NCBI GenBank assembly: GCA_003171235.1
Contig: PMYM01000107.1
Span: 1 to 6,221, forward strand
DNA length: 6,221 nt
DNA from: Phycisphaerales bacterium
GTDB taxonomy: Bacteria > Planctomycetota > Phycisphaerae > SM23-33
Direction: 5' to 3'
Shown here: piece by piece, positions 1 to 5,775 of the stretch
Position numbering within the stretch: the first letter of the stretch is position 1
How the letters are laid out: each line of letters opens with the position of its first letter
Translations under genes and position numbers: made by a program
Notes under the pieces: model-generated
The model's database searches: none
Seen by the model: only the letters and a program-made list of their open reading frames with translations
Told to the model about the DNA's origin: nothing

Positions 1-270
1 GTTATATAAGTAGGGGAAAATACTAAACTTCAAACAAGCTATTGCGAGCAATCTTCCAACGGTCAAGGGAATGCGGGTTCCCACGACACAAACGATGCCC
101 TTGCCCTCGGAGGCGAGCCGCGGAGTTCATTCACCCAAAAACACCCAGGGAGGCAATTGGCGTTTCAGGCCACCACGGCAGCAACCCTGACGGGTATCTG
201 TAAGCACGGAGTGCGGCGCATGTTGCAACGCGCATATTGGCCGTCGCAGGTCCGCCCCCGGCGGCAATTC

Positions 271-528
271 CTATGATTTGAGTTTCAACAGCCGCCGGAA
301 CAGCAGCTCTTCACCTGACTTGTTGCCCTCGATTAAGTGACCGGCAAATTGCAGAACATAGCCTCCCCCAAAGCACACCGCCGCCCAACCATAAGAACCC
401 AAAATCGCCAAAGGCGCCGCCGCCACGGTGGCGGGAATGCCCACAACGTGGAGCGCGAGGTTCAACCGGTTCTGGTGCCGCAAATACCATCGAGCCAATA
501 GGCCAGACAACGCAGATGTCTCCATCAT
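271..528 (-). CDS. Small DUF962/Mpo1-like two-helix membrane protein
   Basis: An 85-residue protein resembling the DUF962 (Mpo1-like) family. Seen: a His/Asn-rich start (His18, Asn20, Asn23, His27), then V-G-I-P at 29-32, a hydrophobic segment at about 28-44, a second at about 48-62, then QFAGHLIEGNK at 60-70 with His64 and Glu67. The paired His motifs around two helices are the family hallmark. Yeast Mpo1 is an iron-dependent dioxygenase in fatty-acid alpha-oxidation; whether this short bacterial relative has that activity is not known from sequence. Two ATGs are adjacent (528 and 525). No start codon lies upstream in frame before a stop and no Shine-Dalgarno is visible. It follows the MlaE gene on the same strand after 160 bases, so it may share its transcript, although the gap could hold its own promoter. 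Confidence 0.8.
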   Translation of the reverse strand: MMETSALSGLLARWYLRHQNRLNLALHVVGIPATVAAAPLAILGSYGWAAVCFGGGYVLQFAGHLIEGNKSGEELLFRRLLKLKS

Positions 529-688
529 GGCGCGGCGAACACTACGCCGTCGCCTTGAGTGTTTCTATCAATCAAGGCCGGGCAAGTCCAGCCTGTTCGG
601 AGGTATGTCTTGCGGAGGCGGCAACCGGCGTGGCTTAGAGTCCCCAACAAAAAGTCGCCTGAGCCGCGGGAGGTTTTGTCAGGGATTC

Positions 689-1504
689 TTAGAATACCGG
701 CGGGGCGCCCCAGATGGCGGAGTAGATGGTGTTGAGCAGCACACCCAGGAAGAAGTCGATACCCAGGATGGCCAAAGTGGTTTCGACGAAGCTTTCGGTG
801 CATGCCCGGCCCACGCCGGCCGCCCCAGGCCGGCAACGAAAGCCGCGGTAACAACAGATCAGGCTCAGGGCGCCGCCGAAGAGCAGGCTCTTGAGCAGGC
901 CCGAGGAGATGTCAAAAAACTCCACCGTCCGGGCGGCGTGTTCCCAGAAGTCCGGCCCGCTGACGCCGTAAACCCGAACGCCGATGACATAGCCGCCCAG
1001 GATGCCCGTGAAATTGGCATACAGCACCAAGAAGGGCATGATCAACAGCACCGCCAGGAAACGCGGCGCCACCAGCACGCGCAGGGGATCGGCCCCCATC
1101 GCCCGCAGGGCGTCAATCTGCTCTGTCACGCGCATGGTGCCCAGTTCAGCCGCGAGGGCTCCGCCCACTCGCCCGGCCAACATCACCCCCGTCAGCACCG
1201 GGCCCAGTTCGCGCACCACCGACAGGTTGACGATGCTGCCCAGACTGGCCTCCAGCCCGATAGCCTTGAACTGCAGCACCGACTGCGCCGCCAGCACCAT
1301 GCCCACGAATGCCCCGGTCACCATGACCACCGGCACGCTGCGCGAGCCCACCACAAACATCTGCTCAACCACCAGAGAGCGATCACGGCGGCGGGACAAT
1401 ACCAGCGGCGTCAGGGCGATCGTGCGGGCGCAGAAGGCGACGAAATCGCCGAAGCCGGCCATCGCCCCCATGCTGCGCTGCCCGATATGGACCAGCAGGT
1501 TCAC
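689..1504 (-). CDS. mlaE: MlaE-family ABC transporter permease (lipid transport)
   Basis: Integral inner-membrane permease of the MlaE/YrbE family, which with an MlaF-type ATPase and an MCE protein moves phospholipids or related lipids across the envelope. Seen (271-residue numbering): a short amphipathic N-terminus, hydrophobic segments near 50-75, 100-120, 145-180, 205-220 and 245-265, the family signature RELGPVLTGVMLAGRVG near 98-112, the cytoplasmic coupling segment with EQIDALRAMGADP at 128-140 and PR at 147-148, and CYRGF near 218-222. The length is normal for the family. GTG at 1504 is preferred as start because AGGA (plus-strand 1512-1515) lies 7 bases upstream; a TTG at 1510 in the same frame leaves only one base between AGGA and the codon. 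The start lies 9 bases after the stop of the upstream lipoprotein gene, so the two are almost certainly co-transcribed. No mlaF or mlaD follows inside the window. Confidence 0.93.
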   Translation of the reverse strand: MNLLVHIGQRSMGAMAGFGDFVAFCARTIALTPLVLSRRRDRSLVVEQMFVVGSRSVPVVMVTGAFVGMVLAAQSVLQFKAIGLEASLGSIVNLSVVRELGPVLTGVMLAGRVGGALAAELGTMRVTEQIDALRAMGADPLRVLVAPRFLAVLLIMPFLVLYANFTGILGGYVIGVRVYGVSGPDFWEHAARTVEFFDISSGLLKSLLFGGALSLICCYRGFRCRPGAAGVGRACTESFVETTLAILGIDFFLGVLLNTIYSAIWGAPPVF

Positions 1505-1513
1505 GCTCAAATC

Positions 1514-2392
1514 CTATTCCTGGCCGCCCTCAAGTTCGACCCTGCCGATTCTCCCCGGCGAATATCCCATCCTGGGCGGCAAGGCCAATTGACAACGGGA
1601 TCGTTGCGGCGGCAGGACATCATAGCCGAGGGCGCTCTGCAGGCGCCGTCGCCCGGCCTCGTCCGCGAAAGACAGCAACTGCGTCAGAATGTCCGCCGGG
1701 AGAGAGGGGCCGTATAGCCGCCGGTGCTGGCGCTCCAGCAAATCGCGCACCTGCCAGAGATGCGCCGGCAGGCGAACTTGATGAAGGTCTATATCTATGA
1801 CCGCTCGCCGCCGGTCAGCCAACAGCCGCTCGAACTGCGCGGCCAGCGCCTGGTTAAAACCCTCTGCCCGGAATGGCTGGCGCGGCAAGGGGGCGTCGCC
1901 CAGGCAGGCGCCGGGCGCAGCCGCCAGGAGACGGAATTCGCCGGCGGCGCGGGCCTGGGCTTCCAGCAGGCCATCCAACTGCGCCAGCGAAGTCACCTGC
2001 CCGTCCAGGCGGAAAGGCCGCTGCATCAGCAACTCGACCGGCAGCGATTCTGGCCCATCCTCTAACTCGGCCAGCATCAGCGACCAGGCCAGGCGGGCAT
2101 TGAACCAGTAGGCCCAGCGCGCCTGGTCGGAGGGATAAAGCTCCGGGGTTGAGACTGGGCCGGTGACGGCCAGGCGGGCCAGTTGAACCTCAAGGTGCGG
2201 CCTGGCCGCGGGCATGGCTGAAAACTCCACATTGCCGTCGGCCCGAGCCAGTTGGCTCAATGCCAATGCCAACTCGGACAGGTCTGCCGAGCTCTGCCCT
2301 GAGGGCAGTTCGACCATTGCCGGCGGCCTCTGGGCCGGACAACCCGCCAGCGCCACAACCAGGCTCGCCATCGCCAGGCAGAGGTGTTTCAT
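1514..2392 (-). CDS. Lipoprotein with a divergent DUF547-like domain
   Basis: A 292-residue predicted lipoprotein. Seen: Met-Lys-His, a hydrophobic stretch at 4-17 and the lipobox L-A-G-C with Cys18 as the lipidation site, so it should be exported and anchored in a membrane. The body resembles DUF547: WAYWFN at 93-98, a PFRLDGQVTSLAQLD segment at 126-140, FRLLAAAPGACLGDAPL at 153-169 matching the domain's Cys-Pro region, then a helix and a V-I-D-x-D...V-R-L-P segment at 198-209. The match is weak: the second Asn of the usual N-A-Y-N is absent and Cys163 is not followed by Pro. ATG at 2392 is chosen because it puts the signal peptide at the N-terminus; ATG at 2413 would add seven residues. Neither has a clear Shine-Dalgarno. 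It is directly upstream of mlaE, which suggests an envelope role. It is not a recognisable MlaA or MlaC. Confidence 0.72.
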   Translation of the reverse strand: MKHLCLAMASLVVALAGCPAQRPPAMVELPSGQSSADLSELALALSQLARADGNVEFSAMPAARPHLEVQLARLAVTGPVSTPELYPSDQARWAYWFNARLAWSLMLAELEDGPESLPVELLMQRPFRLDGQVTSLAQLDGLLEAQARAAGEFRLLAAAPGACLGDAPLPRQPFRAEGFNQALAAQFERLLADRRRAVIDIDLHQVRLPAHLWQVRDLLERQHRRLYGPSLPADILTQLLSFADEAGRRRLQSALGYDVLPPQRSRCQLALPPRMGYSPGRIGRVELEGGQE

Positions 2393-2450
2393 GGAAACGC
2401 ATTTTACATTCATATTGCACGGATAAGCAATGAAGACCAAAGTGTTCCAA

Positions 2451-2480
2451 ACAGTACCCAAACGAAACCCCGTCTGGCAA
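2451..2480 (-). promoter_or_regulatory. Candidate promoter of the lipoprotein-mlaE unit
   Basis: Read on the minus strand, TTGCCA (plus 2475-2480, five of six to the -35 consensus) is followed after 18 bases by TACTGT (plus 2451-2456, three of six to -10). An alternative -10-like TATATT lies at plus 2479-2484 but has no good -35. The area is AT-rich and sits at the divergent junction, so a promoter is expected here; this exact choice is weak. Confidence 0.3.
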
Positions 2481-2505
2481 TATAGACTTTTTTATTTGTC
2501 CTACT

Positions 2506-2534
2506 TTGACATAGGGGAGTTGAACAACTACATT
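2506..2534 (+). promoter_or_regulatory. Sigma70-type promoter of the zinc-finger gene
   Basis: TTGACA at 2506-2511 is a perfect -35 hexamer. Exactly 17 bases later TACATT at 2529-2534 matches the -10 consensus at four of six positions. Transcription would begin near 2541 and give a leader of about 125 bases. The next gene on this strand starts at 2665. Confidence 0.65.
2518..2529. promoter_or_regulatory. 12-base dyad in the promoter spacer, candidate operator
   Basis: AGTTGAACAACT is a perfect inverted repeat (5-base arms around AA) lying between the -35 and -10 hexamers of the zinc-finger promoter. A protein bound here would block polymerase, so it is a candidate operator, possibly for autoregulation. 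A 12-base palindrome can occur by chance and the binding protein is unknown. Confidence 0.35.
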
Positions 2535-2540
2535 TGTATG

Positions 2541-2664
2541 GCTTGCAGAGGCCGATAGTATCTGCTATCCGGCGACGTCCGAGAAAATGAAACTGTAACT
2601 CACAGGCTCCGGGCGAATTGGCTGTTGCCATAGTCGGAGCCGCATTCAGGAGAAGGGAAGCAAA
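2541..2664 (+). other. Structured 5' leader of the zinc-finger gene
   Basis: Predicted untranslated leader. Near its start GATAG (2554-2558) can pair with CTATC (2565-2569); the alternative pairing GCAGA (2545-2549) with TCTGC (2561-2565) overlaps it and would compete. Near its end GGCTCCG (2605-2611) pairs perfectly with CGGAGCC (2635-2641), enclosing a small TGGC/GCCA hairpin (2619-2622 with 2627-2630). The outer stem ends six bases before the first Shine-Dalgarno. No T-run follows, so this is not an intrinsic terminator. It does not match a riboswitch class known to me. Confidence 0.4.
2648..2658 (+). promoter_or_regulatory. Tandem Shine-Dalgarno sites of the zinc-finger gene
   Basis: AGGAG (2648-2652) lies 12 bases before the ATG at 2665, and AGGGA (2654-2658) lies six bases before it. 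The second has ideal spacing and fixes the start. A strong ribosome site, unlike the divergent lipoprotein gene, which has none visible. Confidence 0.6.
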
Positions 2665-3048
2665 ATGGATCAGCAGGTCAAGTGCGAAAAGTGCGGCAAG
2701 GAATTTGGCGGCGAACACGCCCTAAAGGTGCATGCTGGCAAGGTTCATGGCCGCCGCAAGAAGGCTGCCCGGCGCGGCCGCAAAGCCGGTCGCGGCGGTC
2801 GCCGTGGCGGCCTGGTATGCCAGACTTGCGGGCGGCGCTTCGCCCTGGCGATGCACCTGGCGAGGCACCGGGCGGCGGCCCACGGCCAGGCAGGCCGGCG
2901 TGGCGGCCTTCGCCGCGTTGGGCGCGTGGCGGCGGGCGTGGAAGTCAGCGGCCTCTCGGTCGAGCAGTTGCTGAGCCTCAAGGCCCAGGTGGACGATCGG
3001 CTGCGCCAGATCGCCCAGCAGATGCGATCGGCCAAAGTCGGCCTGTAG
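2665..3048 (+). CDS. Small basic protein with two C2H2 zinc fingers
   Basis: A 127-residue, strongly basic protein. Two fingers fit the eukaryotic-type consensus C-x2-C-x3-F-x5-L-x2-H-x4-H: finger 1 uses Cys7, Cys10, Phe14, Leu20, His23, His28; finger 2 uses Cys52, Cys55, Phe59, Leu65, His68, His73. Between them residues 29-50 are rich in Arg, Lys and Gly with RGG-like runs, and a second Arg/Gly stretch spans 74-91. The C-terminus (about 97-122) is a predicted amphipathic helix with Leu102, Val109 and Ile116 seven apart, perhaps a short coiled coil for self-association. The spacing differs from the Ros/MucR finger of proteobacteria (x9 between the Cys and His pairs). Binding to nucleic acid is inferred from fingers plus basic linkers; DNA, RNA or a chromatin-like role cannot be told apart. 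It is a single-gene unit with its own promoter and terminator. Confidence 0.85.
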   Translation: MDQQVKCEKCGKEFGGEHALKVHAGKVHGRRKKAARRGRKAGRGGRRGGLVCQTCGRRFALAMHLARHRAAAHGQAGRRGGLRRVGRVAAGVEVSGLSVEQLLSLKAQVDDRLRQIAQQMRSAKVGL

Positions 3049-3076
3049 CCTGTAGCATGGTTGTTGCAGTTATACT

Positions 3077-3109
3077 GGCGCGGCAGGAAGCGCTGCCGCG
3101 CCTTTTTTT
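3077..3109 (+). terminator. Intrinsic terminator after the zinc-finger gene
   Basis: A perfect 10-base stem, GGCGCGGCAG (3077-3086) with CTGCCGCGCC (3093-3102), six-base loop GAAGCG, followed at once by seven Ts (3103-3109). It begins 28 bases after the zinc-finger stop codon. It also interrupts the upstream extension of the next reading frame, which argues against a start for that gene before 3110. Confidence 0.93.
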
Positions 3110-3176
3110 GCGCAGAGTGCCGAACCGACTGGTCGATAAGAGACGTTCCGGGCCTCCGGCGGAAAGCGATCCTGGC

Positions 3177-4418
3177 GTGGATGAGACCTTCTACATTCAT
3201 AAGTTGGACAACGGTCTGACGCTGCTGGCCCAGCGGCTGGAACAGTTCACCTCCTCCGCCTTCACGCTGCTTTTGCCGGCGGGGGCGGCGGCGGACCCTT
3301 CCCAGGCCGCCGGGGCCTCGGCCGTGGCCTGCGACTGGCTGCTCCGCGGGGCCGGCCAGCGCACCACACGGCAATTGCACGACATTCTGGACTCGCTGGG
3401 CTGCCAGCACCACGAAGATTCAAACTCGGCTCACCTGAGCCTCTCCAGCGCCCAGTTGGGGCTCAACCTCATGCCGGTGCTGGAGGTGTACGCCGACATC
3501 GTAATGCAGCCGCACCTGGGCGAGGATTCATTTCCCGCCTGCCGCAACCTGGTCTTGCAGGCCCTGGAGGGCGTGGAGGACGAGCCGATGCGCAAGTGCA
3601 GCTTTATGATCCGCGAGCAATTCTACCCCTGGCCGCTGGGTCGCAACCCGCTGGGAGACCGCCAAAGCCTGGAGGGGATGAATGCCCCCGACCTGCGCCG
3701 GCATGTGCAGCGGTGCATGACGCCCAGGCAGTCCTTGCTGGCGGTGGCGGGGAACTTCGACTGGGGGACGCTGGTGGAAACGGTCGAGCGGCTCTTCTCG
3801 CCCTGGAAAGGCCAGGAGCCTCCGCCGGTTGGCCTCCGGCCGGCGGAAGGCGGGGCCAAGCAGATAAGCAAGCAGACCGCCCAGGCCCAGATCACGCTGG
3901 CGTATTCGTCGGTGACGCTGCGGCAGGAGCAGTATTATGCCGCGCGGGTGGCGGAGATGGTGCTGTCGGGCGGGATGAGCGCCCGGCTATTCACCGAGGT
4001 GCGGGAGAAGCGCGGGCTGGTGTACTCGGTGGGGGCCCGGTATCACGCCCTGAAAGACTACGCCGGCATGTTCGTCTACGCCGGCACCGGGCCGGAACGG
4101 GCCCAGGAAACACTCAACGTTACGGTCCACGAACTGCGCAGGCTGGGCGAGGACATCGAGCCGGGCGAACTGGTGCGGGCCAAGACGCAACTCAAGGCCG
4201 CCCTGGTGATGCAGGGCGAATCCACCGCCGCCCGGGCCGACGCCCTGGCCGGGGACTATTATCACCTGGACCGGCTGCGCAGCCTGGCGGAGATATCGGC
4301 GGCCGTCGACGGCGTGACCGTCGAGCAAGTGCTGGAGCACGTGCGATCCTACCCCCCGCGGCCGCTGACGGTGCTGACCATCGGCCCGCAGCCGCTGGAC
4401 CTGTCGATCTGCGCCTGA
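3177..4418 (+). CDS. M16 peptidase-like subunit without zinc site, keeps Arg/Tyr pair
   Basis: A 413-residue M16-family (pitrilysin/MPP-like) protein, one subunit long with two M16 half-domains (about 1-205 and 206-413). The start has the usual YxxxLDNGLTLL (6-17). The expected HxxEH is replaced by Ala-Val-Ala-Cys-Asp at 49-53, and the distal Glu ligand aligns with Ala129, so it cannot bind the catalytic zinc. The C-terminal motif RLFTEVREKRGLVYSV is intact, with Arg276 and Tyr283 forming the R-x6-Y pair that contacts substrate in M16 enzymes. Predicted role: non-catalytic partner of the next gene. GTG at 3177 is chosen by family length and because it is past the terminator; GGAAAG at 3161 is a weak, distant Shine-Dalgarno. 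GTG at 3117 would add 20 residues. No signal peptide is seen, so it is probably cytoplasmic. Confidence 0.9.
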   Translation: MDETFYIHKLDNGLTLLAQRLEQFTSSAFTLLLPAGAAADPSQAAGASAVACDWLLRGAGQRTTRQLHDILDSLGCQHHEDSNSAHLSLSSAQLGLNLMPVLEVYADIVMQPHLGEDSFPACRNLVLQALEGVEDEPMRKCSFMIREQFYPWPLGRNPLGDRQSLEGMNAPDLRRHVQRCMTPRQSLLAVAGNFDWGTLVETVERLFSPWKGQEPPPVGLRPAEGGAKQISKQTAQAQITLAYSSVTLRQEQYYAARVAEMVLSGGMSARLFTEVREKRGLVYSVGARYHALKDYAGMFVYAGTGPERAQETLNVTVHELRRLGEDIEPGELVRAKTQLKAALVMQGESTAARADALAGDYYHLDRLRSLAEISAAVDGVTVEQVLEHVRSYPPRPLTVLTIGPQPLDLSICA

Positions 4419-4455
4419 AGGCTTCAGGATGCGGCGACATATTTGGCCTGAAGCC
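4414..4455 (+). repeat. Intercistronic inverted repeat between the M16 genes
   Basis: GGCTTCAGG (4420-4428) and CCTGAAGCC (4447-4455) are perfect 9-base inverted arms around an 18-base loop. A third copy, CCTGAAG (4414-4420), overlaps the stop codon of the first M16 gene and can pair with CTTCAGG (4422-4428) instead. There is no T-run, so it is more likely an mRNA stability, processing or coupling element than a terminator. Confidence 0.5.
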
Positions 4456-4481
4456 GGTGGACTAGATTTGATGGAGTCTTG

Positions 4482-5708
4482 ATGCAGTTCAAGCAATCTC
4501 AATTGGACAATGGACTTCAGGTCATCGGCGAGGTGAACCCCGCGGCGGCCTCGATGGCGGTGGGCTTTTTCGTTCGCACCGGCAGCCGCGACGAAACGGC
4601 GACGATTTCCGGCGTGAGCCACTTCCTGGAGCACATGATGTTCAAGGGCACCGCCCGCCGCAGCCCCTTCGACATCAACCGCGAGTTCGACCAGATGGGG
4701 GCCGTCTACAACGCCTTCACCTCCGAGGAAAACACCGTCTACTATGCCGCCGTGCTGCCGGAATTCCAACCACCGCTGATGGATCTGCTGGGCGACATGC
4801 TGCGCCCGGCCCTGCGGCAGGAGGATTTCGACACTGAGAAGAACGTCATCCTCGAGGAGATCAAGCTCTACGAGGACCGCCCCCAGTTCAGGCTCTACGA
4901 GCAGTTGATGCGCGAGCACTTCCTGCCCCATCCCCTGGGCCAGAACGTGCTGGGCACGCCCAGCTCCGTCACCGCCCTCAAGCGGCAGGACATGCAGGAT
5001 TATTTCGACCGCCGCTATGCCCCCGGCAACGTCGCCCTGGTGGCAGTGGGCAATTTCGACTGGCCGGCCCTGCTGGAGCAGGTCCGGGAGGCCTGCGGGC
5101 ACTGGGTGGATTATTCCGTGGATCGCCAGCGAGAAAGCTGGCCCGGCTCGCGCAAGACCGCCCATATGCAGGATGCCAAACTCCTGCGCCAGCACGTGGG
5201 GCTGATGTCGTCGGCCCCGTCGGCCCAGAGCGACCAGCGATATTCCGCTCACCTGCTGGCGGCCATCCTGGGCGACGTCACCGGCAGCAGGCTGTTTTAC
5301 GCCCTGGTCGAGCCGGCCATTGCCGAAGAGGCATCCTGCTCCTACGACGAACTGGACGGGGCGGGGGCCTTCCTGACCTTCCTCAGCGCCAGCCCCCAGC
5401 GCGCCGGCCAGGCCCTGGACATCGCCAGGGGGGAATACCAGAAGTTCCTCCAGGCAGGCCCCACTGAAAGTGAACTGGTCGCCGCCAAGAACAAGATCGC
5501 CTCCTCCATCACCCTGCGCGGCGAACTGCCCATGGGCCGCCTGACGGCCGTGGGCTTCGACTGGGTCTATCGCAAGACCTACGGTTCCCTGGCCCAGCAC
5601 GTGGAGTGCATCCTCGCCGTCACCGCCCGGCAGGTGCTGGAGGTGGCCCGCCAGCATGACCTGCTGGCAGCCACCACCGTGACCCTGGGACCTCGGCCAG
5701 CGCTGTAA
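4482..5708 (+). CDS. M16 zinc peptidase, catalytic subunit lacking Arg/Tyr pair
   Basis: A 408-residue M16 zinc metallopeptidase. His47-Phe-Leu-Glu50-His51 is the inverted zinc motif HxxEH (two zinc ligands and the catalytic Glu); Glu126, 74 residues beyond His51, is the third ligand, within EKNVILEEI (119-127). The N-terminal half is typical: LDNGLQV at 8-14, GxRDE at 34-38, FKGT at 54-57. In the C-terminal half RLF at 270-272 aligns with its partner, but the R-x6-Y pair is replaced by Val276 and Glu283, so it is unlikely to work alone. It probably cleaves peptides or unfolded segments in a heterodimer with the preceding product. ATG at 4482 has GGAG (4473-4476) five bases upstream; the preceding TTG codon is a poorer start. 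It starts 63 bases after the partner's stop. No signal peptide is visible. Confidence 0.94.
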   Translation: MQFKQSQLDNGLQVIGEVNPAAASMAVGFFVRTGSRDETATISGVSHFLEHMMFKGTARRSPFDINREFDQMGAVYNAFTSEENTVYYAAVLPEFQPPLMDLLGDMLRPALRQEDFDTEKNVILEEIKLYEDRPQFRLYEQLMREHFLPHPLGQNVLGTPSSVTALKRQDMQDYFDRRYAPGNVALVAVGNFDWPALLEQVREACGHWVDYSVDRQRESWPGSRKTAHMQDAKLLRQHVGLMSSAPSAQSDQRYSAHLLAAILGDVTGSRLFYALVEPAIAEEASCSYDELDGAGAFLTFLSASPQRAGQALDIARGEYQKFLQAGPTESELVAAKNKIASSITLRGELPMGRLTAVGFDWVYRKTYGSLAQHVECILAVTARQVLEVARQHDLLAATTVTLGPRPAL

Positions 5709-5720
5709 CGGGGCGCATGC

Positions 5721-5749
5721 TGGACTTGGGCCGGCGGATCGGGCACAAT
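5721..5749 (+). promoter_or_regulatory. Candidate promoter of murD
   Basis: TGGACT (5721-5726, four of six to -35) is followed after 17 bases by CACAAT (5744-5749, four of six to -10). Transcription would start near 5756, leaving a leader of about 20 bases. The 67-base gap after the M16 gene allows read-through as well. Confidence 0.35.
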
Positions 5750-5754
5750 CAGCC

Positions 5755-5774
5755 GATTCAGGTGAGGATTCAGG
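5755..5774 (+). repeat. Tandem GATTCAGG direct repeat before murD
   Basis: GATTCAGG occurs at 5755-5762 and again at 5767-5774, a 12-base period. The Shine-Dalgarno GGTGAGG (5761-5767) bridges the two copies and sits eight bases before the murD ATG, which supports that start. The repeat itself may be chance. Confidence 0.35.
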
Positions 5775-5775
5775 C

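Noticed and set aside
29..60. ATTGC/GCAAT inverted repeat near the left edge
   Set aside because: Four usable base pairs only; expected by chance.
252..264. CCGCC/GGCGG hairpin just beyond the DUF962 stop codon
   Set aside because: Short stem with a three-base loop and no T-run on the minus strand, so not a convincing terminator.
428..1717. A 429-codon open frame on the plus strand
   Set aside because: Antisense to the MlaE gene and parts of its neighbours; Arg/His/Gln-rich translation with no family resemblance.
2538..2558. Six-codon leader ORF (ATG to TAG)
   Set aside because: Its ATG lies at or before the predicted transcription start near 2541 and has no ribosome site.
2410..2718. 102-codon minus-strand frame across the divergent junction
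   Set aside because: Covers the promoter region and the start of the zinc-finger gene; no family resemblance and no ribosome site.
2682..3176. Upstream extension of the first M16 reading frame
   Set aside because: The frame is open from 2682, but it overlaps the zinc-finger gene out of frame and crosses the terminator; M16 similarity begins only after 3177.
3596..4465. A 289-codon plus-strand frame inside the first M16 gene
   Set aside because: Overlaps the clear M16 frame; Gly/Arg/Ala-rich shadow typical of GC-rich third positions.
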